Shown here one piece after another: positions 37,744 through 49,700 of a stretch of DNA of 64,000 nt. The DNA lies in NCBI GenBank assembly GCA_006937955.1, contig SSNP01000005.1, positions 2,660,472-2,724,471 of the forward strand, read 5' to 3'. Positions within the stretch are counted from its first letter, which is position 1. Each line of letters begins with the position of its first letter. The stretch is from Pachypanchax playfairii (taxonomy: Eukaryota; Chordata; Actinopteri; Cyprinodontiformes; Aplocheilidae). The notes beneath the pieces were generated by a model. It was not told the origin of the DNA. It searched no databases and saw only the letters and a list, made by a program, of their open reading frames with translations. The position numbers and the translations under genes are program-made.

Positions 37744-40700
37744 CAAATCACTACACCATCAGTAGTTAAGTTGGTATTTCATCCTTCCTTCTCATCTCAT
37801 CAGTTGTAGATGATGTCATTCATTGTGTTCCTGCAGTAACTGCAACATTAGAAAAGCCTGAAGCTGGAAGTTCTCAGTTTCTACCTCGTATTTCTATGTT
37901 ACTGATACATAATTACTTTCCTGCTTCACAGGAGGATGATGAAACTGTCTGCTGCCACAGAGTGAGAGACAAACTGAAGTCCACTTCTAAGTATTATAGG
38001 TAACTGTCACTCTTCTACTACTTATTCACTGTCCCTTTCAAACAACTTGTAGATTCTCGTTCTTTAACAGAGTCTGGCAGTCCGACACCATGATGAAGGT
38101 TCTTCAGCCTGAGCAGCACAGCTCAACACAGCGACCTGCATATAAAACTGTAGACTTTAACTTTCATACACATGTTCTCTAGCTACCAGTGAGGGAGTTG
38201 CACAGGTAACATTACCAGAATGAATCAGGAAATTCCATGTTCGGAAAGAAAACTAAGGAAAGCTGATCTAATTGGAATGACGATTATGATCTTGATATAA
38301 ACATTTAGGTATTTAACCTGCACATTTATGATATGAAACATGTCCTCTTAGTGCTCTTCACTGTTAGTGGCACCTTATCACAGAAGAAAGGCAGCCGACC
38401 CTGTCAGAGGTCACACTAGAACGTAAAACACAATTAGATCTGATATAAAATATAAATTGACAACAGCAGTTTGTACATCAGTCACTAGCAATACAGTGGA
38501 ATTCTCCTTTCCTACTGATGCAAGCGTGACTTAGCTAAGTGCCGGGCACACTGTCGCCTGCTTATATTTTCTGCATGTTATGTAGGTAACTTCCACTTGC
38601 ATAAACATGCAGCGCCGTGCACAAATAGCTCTCATGTGAACACACATCTGTGATGTGGAAGATCAGATATATGTGGCTGGAGAATGTTATAGAGAACTTC
38701 TGAACTGAACTCTGGTGGAAATGAGAGCACATCCAATCTAGGTCAGAAAAGTCTCGACGTAAAGCATTATGAATTATTTGTGTTTCTAGATCAGTCACAT
38801 TGTTCAAAACTGGACAACTTATGTTGGACACATATAACTTCTTGGATTATTGTAATAAACCTGCTTGGGAGCAAGCCTATAGGTTCAGTTACCATGGTAA
38901 CAGACTCTAAATTTGACTTATTTTTACCTTCTGGAATGGAAAATTCAGCATTACCCTAAAATCAGGGTTAATTGACATAAAAGTCAACCCGTTTTCTGAA
39001 ATACCCCTCAGAACCGCTCAGTGTTGAGCACTGCTGCTCGTTATCGATGGCGTATGTATGAATCTTTAATAAGGGATTATATTTTGAGATTTGATCCCTG
39101 TGACTTGGACACATGAGACAGAACAGCTATACTTCACATGTTAGATGCCTCAGAAGAGGATCTAACCCATTTATACTGACCTCATTTAGCTGGGGATGCT
39201 GCTTCAGTCTAAAGAGGATGAAAACAACATTTGTGAACAAACAACATGTCTGTGTGTTAAGAGGTGGGGGTGTTTTCCCACTGGGTTTTCACATTAGTTA
39301 ACGAGGCACAAACAGGTTGCAGCTTGTTTGCTGCTGACCCAGCTAATGATCATTGTCTTGCTTTGAACTTAATTACTTGAGGAGCAGCTGTGCTGTCTCC
39401 GAGAGGCTCAAATCCTCCGACTTCTGGCTGACAAGTGGCCAAAGGAGGAAAATATATAGGAATTCTCTTTGTTACTTGACTACTTAGGCTTTTTGTGCAG
39501 CAACCTGCTTTCAGCTCAAATATATTTTATAATGAATAGATTTCGGACATAAATATAGACAGCAACAGCAAAAAAAAGAGACACAAGTTTTCTTGGAAGC
39601 TGAGATTCTTTGGTGAGAAGTGGAGAAAAGAAAAATGTGTTTTGTGGTTGTGTCTGGTCTGGAATCGCAAAGAGACGAAAAGACACCTAACGATGAAGAG
39701 AGAATGATGATGATGATCTCACTTCGCAACCAGGCTGTACCTCCCACTGTTAAAGTATATCAGTGAAGCATTTCTTCTGTCACATATAGCTATTTGTTAG
39801 GTTTACAACTGGTGTTCATGTCTGAGCTGAAATCCAGTAGCATGGCAGAGAAGACCCACTTTCACTTCATGGTTGATACAAACATAATCTGCTGAATCAA
39901 GTTAATTACAGGTTGTGCATTGGCCAGCGGGTCAATTCTAATATTTTCTATTAAACATTTATGTGAAATGTTATTGGTGCAATAAACTTAGGTCACTCTG
40001 ACAGGTTGTCTCTGGTTTAACAGGACATTGGTAGGAAATGCTTTTCCTTTTATTTTAGGTTTAAATTTGTCTCTTCTATCTGAGTGATGCTGTGCCAAAC
40101 CAAAATGGAGCAGACCCTCCGATTTACTTCAACAATCAGTAAATTAAACACACCCACACCGCTGAACGACAAGGCATTTTATTTCTGACTAAAGATGAAA
40201 AATGCTCCAAGATTCCTAAATAGTATTTTTGGATTTAAAAACATTTAATCTCAATAAATGTATGAGGACTTTCAGTTGACTATGACCATGTGATGTGACT
40301 TCCTGTTTCAATCAGCTGGAAACTGATACAATGATATGAGAATCACAAGGTATGCCGAGACTGTTTGCAGGTAAATGGGTCAAATACTGCAAACTGTATC
40401 ATTTGTATTATTAGTTTTTTATTGTGCTTTTATTTACACTGATATGAATCAGGAGGTAAAAAGTTAGTAAAGTCCAGACTAACCTCTAAAACAACCAGTT
40501 AACGAAGCCCTAACAGCAGAATAATGTTGAGACTGCATTCACTGTTTGAATTAAAACTTAAAATTCTGCCAGATTTCTCTCAAAATTACACGCTGTTTTA
40601 AACAAATGCAGTAAAATATGATGAATTTGTCCAGGTGTTTTGTGACTGTTGGACTGTTACCATGGTTTCCTCACCATACAACATCCTCCTGCAGGATGTG

Positions 40701-43700
40701 TTTTTTTCTGAATCAAAGAAAAAATGGAGAGTGCAATAGTTTTATTTCTTTAGAAAAGCCCTCGCTCTCTTCAATAGTCACTGTGTTGCCTAGCAACATA
40801 CTGTGTTTGTGTGTAATATGAGTTGTGTGAAACTGCAGCGTGTGTTAGATTATTTGTTGATCCTATCAGAGATATCAGATATTTATTTTAGAACTTAATG
40901 ATACATGCTGCATTATTGATGATGTTAGTAACTCACTTGTGTTCATCTGATTTGAATCTTTTTTCTAGTTCATTTGAGTAAGGTTGAATATAAAAAACAA
41001 CTAAACTCCAGATTATAAGTATAACTAAACTGAATTGTTATTTTGAGCATAAATAATCTTTATTATGAGGATCTTTAACATGTGCTTTGCCATTTATTGG
41101 GATTTCTATGAGTCATGAAAGACCAACACATGGAGGTTAGAGATGTTTCACATTATTCTAGGGATTAAAACAGCACCAATAAAAACAGCAAACTGATTCC
41201 GTGTCAATAAGCTACTGTTTAATTGTCTTATTAGGAAAGATTTTGTCATTATTGTTGGTGTCAGATAGTGAATAAATCTGAGAATCATTGAGTCAAACTA
41301 CATTTAAACCTTCTACTTGAAAGAAAAGGAAAAACTGAACAAAATATTCAATTATTTAAATATTACATGAAGAGCTTGGTGTAATGATCAAACTGAAGAA
41401 CTGCCTTACATCCTAATTAAGGAAAATACTGGATAAACAGGACTCTTGCATTGCCTGGAGTTTTAGAAGAATAAAAAAGCCCATTTACTTGTTTTATTAA
41501 TGTAACTTTTCCAGATGGTTTTCTTTCCCTGTCTGTTTCATAATCAATCAACCTTCATCTGGTTTGAGCTGAGGTTTTAGAAATGCAGTAAAATTTTTAA
41601 AAATCAACTTTTTTTGTGGTTTAGTGTGGTAAATAGTTAAAAGAAATAAAAAATGTTTTTTTTTCCCTTTAAAAGTCTAGACCAAATGAAAAAAATCAGA
41701 GAAAAGAGTTGGCGCGTCTGCATCAGCAGCAACATGATGTCTGAAAAGCAACAACTGTGTAAATCAAACATAAAAATTTCATAAACTTGTTCTAAGCTGT
41801 GAATCAAACCAATTTTGTTTTGCTTTTTACTGAATAATGATTAGAATAAAGCTACTAGAACTGAAAAATGTAGCGGTTGCAAATAAATTGCTGTAATCAA
41901 AAAGCAAAAAGTTCTTAATTATTCTCATAAAAGCAGCTGGAATTTGTTTTGATTGCTTTGCAGCACGTAAACAAATAAGATACAGAAAACGCTGGTTAAA
42001 TTAGTAGTCTAGCATAGCAGCCTCACTTCTTTGTGTTTATTGTTTCAAGAATATAATATTGCTCCTGACGTTTCTTCAACTCATTTGGTTTAAACGTCAA
42101 ATCAACTTGATTTCAAATAGCACTATCACACACAGTGTATCTGTTCAAAGATTTAAAGATAAGCACAAACACATGGACCATATACTTGTAACTCTGACCC
42201 AACCCTTTAAAGCTTAGATAAGTGAAATAATAATAAAATCTCTCTGTGTGTAATATCTCTATATGTTATTATTATTAGAAGACATGAACAGGAAAGTACT
42301 GACCCTGCTAAAGATGGAGAGTTTAGAAATATATGGACCAAATAAATCTGATGTTCCAGGGTTTATTATGTGCTTATTAGAACAGATTTATCAGGATTTA
42401 TCCAAGCTTCACTCTTCTGATAAGTATATTCTGTATGAACTTGTTCATAATCACATTGTTTTGTGAACTGACACAGCTGATAAGGAAGAGTTGTATGTCC
42501 CAATCTGAACCAAGCTGCAGCTGAAATGAAAACCAGGAGGGATTTCCTGGTAGGAGGATCCAGCCTCCTCTGCTATAGATTTATCTAAGTGAATAATGTA
42601 ATATAGACAGTGTCGCTGTATCTCTTTCAAACCAGCCCCAGTCCTATGTCAGTGTAGATCTGGGTCACTACCCTCAAGTGTATTCTACTGCTTTTATTAA
42701 ACATTAAATACATCTAAGTATATTTCTATGTCTTTGCCTCTTGAAACTGCATCTGAGTTCCAATTGGACTGAAAATCAGATACAAGGCTGCTGTTTTCTT
42801 TTCTGCTGTACAGTTTATGCTCTTTTTAATTGTTGGAGCAGATTTTACAGGGACATGATTTTAAAAAGACTTGCATTAGGACAATTTCCTCATTATTAGA
42901 AGCTATTAAGCGAGAATTATCCAGAAAAAAAAGAAACACACAAAATACAGAAAAAGATGAAGGTTCTCACCGAGGTCACATACTGTATGTCCCGGCAGAG
43001 TTTAGTCTCCCGAGGAAAGTCAGCCAGATCCAGGAAGTTGTCCACCACCACTTGGCCTATCAAATCATGGCGAGAGAACCTGTCAAAGTCATAGACGCTG
43101 AAGTGCAGTTTACGGTTTGAGAGCTCAGCATATGCCACAGGAAAGAGAAACACCTCATCAAACACTGGGTTGAGAGTCTTGCGGTGCACCTTTGTCTGGT
43201 GCTTGTTTTTGCGATCAGGCAGCAGGTAGATCTTCACATAAGGATCAGAGGTTCCTGAGAAATCCTTGGCAGGCAAGTCCTGGGCCTTGTGAATCTTCAC
43301 AATCAGCTGCTCCAGGTCAAAGTCAAATTTCAGGATAAAGAGAAGACGCCCACAGCTGTCGGTCCGGCGGCCATCTTCAGCATCCACTGACCGCTGCTTG
43401 TACAGTTCCGGTTTGATCCGACCTAAACCAGACAGAGAGTCCTGGCGTTGGAACTGAGCAGGGTTGAAATCAGGATTGGACAAGTTCATCTGACGACGAA
43501 TAGAGTTGTGTCTGTGGGAAAGTAGAAGATCTCATGATATATCAGATCCAGATCAGGCCTTCTCTAAACTCCAGTTACATTCCCTGAACACTGATCCACA
43601 CCAGACATCAACTTCCTGTGAAGGTATCCGTGTAAACCATGATATGTACATGCTAATTTGTACTTAACTTCCCAACAAAACCAACAACCAGATCATGTTT

Positions 43701-46700
43701 GAGAGACTGGTGTGTACTAACCGTACAGAGGATGTGGGCTCGGTGATCTGTCTCTGAACCCTGTCCCTAGCCAGAGTGTGAACCTGGTTTTTCTCCACCT
43801 TGGTCTGGGTCTCCAGTGGGATGTCAGGTGATGTGTGGCTTATCTTTAAGGCTGACTCTGGAACAGCCACAGCCGACGGGGGGCCTGAAGGCTCCTTCAC
43901 ACAGCCATCCTCACTGTACTCCCTCTCCTCCCCGTCCACCTACAAAAAGAAGCATCAACATCAACCAAAATATTTCAGAGAGAAAAGAAAGATGAATAAA
44001 ACTTACTCTTATTGACATTTCACTGTAAGGATGTAACAACATATTGTGGTCTGATCCGTTTTCAAACTTTTATCAAAATAAATAAGCTTCTTGCATGATA
44101 ATCAGGTGTTTCTACCTGTGTGTAAAGATTAAACCTGTTGCCACTGAGATGGTACATGTTTGAAAAAGATTTAGGCTTTAATTTTAATATAGTTTTATTT
44201 TTCTTTATGAAAATATTAGGGATGCACCGATACCATTCTAATGTACTGGGATCGGGATCGGTTAGTAACCATGAACTGATGCTTAAAATGTGGAAACTCA
44301 ATTTCACATAAAATGTTTATTTTCACTTGAAATTTTAGTTTTGTGGTAATTTTTATTAATATTTTTGTCTTTATCTACTTCACCACTATTTATTGTAACA
44401 AACACAGATAAAATAAAACCTGTCCTCTAATTCATTGCATTTTTTTTTAGTAGAAGTATCAGCATTGGTACTCTGTATCGGTAAAATACTCAGATCCAAC
44501 TATCAGTATCGTATCAGTTTGAAAAAAGTGTTATCATTGCATCCCTATAATTTTTTTTATTGTATGTTAAAGTAGGTTTTAACATGTTAAAATCTAACAC
44601 TTCCTTACCTCTGTGAGGACAGGTTGTTGGTCTCCTCCCAGGAAATGCGCCCCTTTGAGGACATCTGGGAGGAAGCGCCCGCTCAGTGGCACCCAGCACA
44701 ACTTCCATGACACAAAGAGGGAGACACTGAAGAGCGCCAGACCACAGGTGGTCACCAGCAGGGACAACAGACTCACCGACACGTCTACAGGAAGAGGACA
44801 GGTGCTCAGTGATCACACAGTTTTTCAGAGAAAAATACTGGCACAGAAAAACCTGCATCGGGCTGCAGGAAGGACAGACTGTTGATTCTAAAGGAGAAGT
44901 GAAGCTTTTTCATACTTGTAAGCAAAAACCGTAACAAAGTAGAGAAATACTTCTGCTTTCTGGTGGAATTTGAAACATGACATCAAATAAAGTGCGATTA
45001 CTTTGTCTTATTTTTAAAAGAATGAAGGTACTTTGTTGGAACTATTTCAGTTATTATTACTTCCTGTATTAAAAAGATGTGATCTTTTCTTTGTCATTAC
45101 AAGTTTTGTAAAGTATTTTAAAACTTAAATAGAAGAAATGTAGTTTTTCTTTCTTTTTTAGTCTTTTGGACTGACTGATGTTGATGTGGCGTCACATTTA
45201 TGATCTTCCTTTTGTTCTCGTAGTAGAAAGACACATAAACCTAATGAAGCACGTTGTTTTCATACTCACTAGACATTCTGGTTGTTTTTGTGGAAATGAC
45301 CAATAAACACTACAATTTGTATTTCTGCTTAAGCTTCCAAGTAGGTTTTTAAAAGGCAACTGACTTTTTTCTTGGTTCTTAAAGACATTTTGTTTCTCAT
45401 CTGTGGAGCTTTTTCAATGAAATCCTTTCTATTAAAAACAATCCTATTCCTGCGTGTTCTTTTTTACAATAATCTCTCGTCACATATGTACATGAGTGAA
45501 CTGATGATATTTGAGATGATCAGTGATGAGTGATGTTATCCATTAACAGAGGAAAGATTTTCCCCTCTAACAGCTGAGTAATAGCACAGTGGAGAGTCAG
45601 ACAGATAATGCTCACTGAGACATCTTCCTTTAGAAGCAGCCTTTCAGAAAGTCATCTGAAAACTGAAGCTGACACCAGTGACTGAGGTAAGATGGAAGGC
45701 TGTGAGATGACAACCCTCTCTGCATCTAACTCTCAAGCCTCTTTTTTTGTCGTTGCTGCTTGTCGTATAGAATTTGATTCAACAGACAGAGAAAATGTCT
45801 GAATTTTTCTACAGGCTTCATAATAAAGCACCAGTATCAGTGGTCCACTGGACACCCGGGACGGCGCCACAACAAAATGTTCTGTTTGAATTTGAACAGT
45901 CAGTGTTTTGCTTTGCAGTGATCATTTTGTTGAAAGGGTTCAAGATCTTTTTCTTTTAGACTTTTCCTGTAAAGTCATGAGCAATGCTTTTATTTCCCAA
46001 GTACTTAATATTCTATGAAGCTGTCTTTACAATCTTCTTTTCTCTCTTTAACAACTGGATTTATTTTTAGGTTCATCACAGTTCAGTAAGTGTGTTTTCA
46101 CAGGAGACTTCAACAAGACTGTAACTGGCAAAAAAAGGAAAATTATAAAGGTATTTCAAAAAACTATTATACGGAAGTATGGAAGTGTTTCACAAACCAA
46201 ACTGACATCAAAAATATTTAAAAAAAATAGAAGTATGTCTAATTTATACAGATTTTTTTTTTTCAGATTATAAATTTAGGTTGTAGAATTCATGATACAA
46301 ATAATAAACAGAATTTTTATGGGGATTTTAGGATTTTATATCATCAACATTTCTGGTTTGAATTCCATTTTGTTTTATTGTAAGAGTTCAGAAGCTTTAT
46401 TACTATTAGTACTGAATAATTACAGAATGTTACAGTCAACAGTTATACCTCAGTTATAAAGAACCTGTACCATATGAAGAGATCGTATCCATGGCAACCA
46501 TCACCTCAGTAACATTGTGAACGTGGATCCGGTGTGGCTGAGAAGAATTTCATGCAGTTGCATTTGTGCTTTTATCAGTGTAGAAGTTCTGTGGTACATA
46601 TCAACACAAACAGGAGCATGTGGGACCCCCCGCCCCCTCCCCCACCCCTCACCCCCACCCCTCACCCCCATCCCCCATCCCATCTAATGACACCCTGACA

Positions 46701-49700
46701 AACTGCATCTCTGATTCAGGAAATAAATCATGATGTTTGTGAACATAAGACTGCGTTGTGGTGTTACTGCTGTGTTAATTTCTGAAGTTTGTGCCAATAA
46801 ATAGATAAAAGATGTAAAGATGAAGCTGAAGTGGAGTGACGGTGAATGGAAATTTAAAAAATAAGAATAAATAAGTTAATTATGATCCACAGATGTATCC
46901 TGCAAATGAAGGTTAAATCTAATCAAGCTAAAAAATGATTGAGACCACCTTTCCTAAATTTCTCCTTCCAAACTATGTGAGTCACACGAAGTCCCTGATT
47001 TTCCTTTTTATTTTTTCAGTAAGTTAAATTGAACAGAGACCTCTAAATGGAACTTAAAGGGATCTGAGCACATCAGAGCAGTTTATTACATTCTCATTTG
47101 AATCATGCAGTCAGCACTATGCTGTGTAAAATGAGACAGGTACAGCTCTCCTGTGCAGATCTTTACTCAGGGCTCCACTACGAGGAAAACAGTTAAGAAT
47201 TGATCTCCAGCGAGCGTCCCGATACTTTCCCCTTGCTTGTGTTGTCTGCTGACACAGCTTTTATATCGAAATGAAAAGCATCAGTTATTTCTGTTGTAAT
47301 AACTATTTGTACCAACTAAAAACTGGAGCCAGCAATGTATATTAACATTTTGTTGCTCCTTAATATTTTAGGTCTATTTAATGTGGGTGTCTCTACTTTT
47401 CAAGTACATTATACATTCTATTAATTAGTAACTTCACTCCTCAATGAAGGAAGTCAACGATTATAATTTAAAAAGTTAGAAAGGTTTAATGAGTTACTGT
47501 CTGCGGTGAGGTCTTTTTATGCTGTTAATAATGAAATAAAAGGAAACAAGTGACTGCAGAAGTAGGAGCTTGTTGCTACACAGATGTTTGGGATTCTGTG
47601 TTTCCGGTTGTTAAATTTTTGTAAATTTAAATGACTTTTGAAAACGTTGCCAGCTTGTTTTAGAAAAAAAATGCAGCAGCATGAAAATGAATGATTTTAC
47701 AAACTTATTTAGTACTGCTGTTTTCAGTAAACTGACTTCTAAAAGGTAAATAGTTTATATTAATAAACAGACTTTAAAATGAATCCTGACTTCAGATGTT
47801 AAATCCTGAAGTCTCATAGTGACAGACGATCTCTTATCAACAAGAGGACTATCAACGAATGAGATTAAAGTCATATTTTTATCTTCCACTGAGCGAATGG
47901 ACCGTACTGATGAAAGCCAAGCCAAAGGTGCTTCTGAAGCAATTCAAACTTAAAGCCCCAAAGTGAACACACACACACACTGAGAGCTGCTTTTATTGAT
48001 TCCAACAAAATCTCTTTCTGATGAGACGTTGAGTAAACACACGACATTCTCCAGGCAGCCTGGTGGTTGTAAAAGGTTTATTCTTACAGAGACTTGTGAT
48101 GGGTCATCGCTTGGAAAAATACTAAATCTAAAAAGATTCTGCAGTATCGCTAACTCCAGCCAGGCTCCATGTTTTATTCCTCTATTTGATGCACCAACAT
48201 CACACACACCTGCTGCTGGAGCTGCTATTTGCACATTTAGCTGTATTTTTTTTTTTTTTTGGTTTGTTTGTTTTTTTTATCTTATAAATTATGTACATAA
48301 AAAAGTTCTTACAATACTTTCACTATCATCCAGATTTTTTTCCTCTGTTCATTAATTATTAAGAAGATACGAAAGACTCAGACAGAGATTTAACAGAACG
48401 AACGGATAATGTAACATATAATCCATAATTTATTTGTCTCCATTCTTTTATCCTTTAAACGTGGAGCGATGCAACAAACGTTTTGCTCAGTTTTTCTTGA
48501 ATAAATAATGACGTCTTGTTGTGCATGTAAAAACATGTGCAGAAACAACTAGTTCCTGCATTTTGTTTATTTTGTGCTGACGTGTCTTTATTTTATTTGT
48601 GCCTGTTAATTATTGTACCTCAGCTTTTGTGGGCCAAATTCAAGGCCTGTGGGTCAGATTTGACTTGTATTACATTACAAGATATTCTCTTTGCATAAGA
48701 ACTGGTCTGCAGGGAGACTGTACAAGCACCATTTCAACTACAAGTCCCAGAATACACTGGAATCCACTGATGAATGAGGTAATGGGATACTCATGTGTAA
48801 CATAAAAATCTTCTAGTGTTATTTCTACACTTAGAACCACAACTTAAATCATCTGAAGGTAAATATTCCAGGCATTTTCCAAAGAATCAAACCTCTAAGT
48901 ATCTGTGAAATGATTTAGCCGTCAGGTTTTACAGTCTATACGCACAGATTAAACAGTGAGCCAATAATTATTGTTTTCTGCAGATTCTCCTCTCAGATAT
49001 TGAGTTGCAGCCTGAAGCCATCTCATTAAACACTTACAGTCGACCTTCCTCTGGAGACTCGAGTGAGTTCACTTTAATAAACAGCTACATCCAAGTCAGC
49101 AGTGGGTCAATAAGAGACAACGAGGCTGAATTAAACGGAAAAAAGAGCGTAAACAATGATCCAATCCTAAAAACACTTTTTTTTACATGACAGAATAAAG
49201 GAAGAGATGAGGGGAGAGGAGTCATTAACTTTATTGGGCTCATTCAAAAATATCACCAGAGGCTCAAAGATTTCTAAACCAAATATTCTGTAATTTCATG
49301 TTGCCCAGCAACAATACCTCCAAAATCCAATCAGGGATGTAATGAAATCTAACATATTTTTCTTCACATTTAATCAACTAAGAAACCAATAAATGATTCT
49401 ACTAAACTGAACAGGTGTGTCGAGATCTGGGTTTAGATCTGATTCTTCTGGTTTACCATATAAAACAAGTCACTGACGTCTAACACTGAAACAACATTCC
49501 TGCATACTGGAACCTTTCAGATCAGGATCTGGTTGGAGTTTGACTTTCATTGAGTGAATCAGCATTTTGGGAAGTGGAAACATGCAGTGGTGTTGGATTT
49601 ATAGCAACAATTGGGTGTTTTTTTTCAAGTAGACATCAGTCACATGACTTTGTTCTGAACTGTGATAACTGTGTGTGTACCTACAATCCAGCATTGACTC

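Larger units (their letters stand above)
37750..42970. other. syt9 intron 4, last part, no gene recognised
   Basis: It contains perfect X-box palindromes at 38,888 and 40,785. No exon, repeat family or RNA gene was recognised. Confidence 0.55.
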
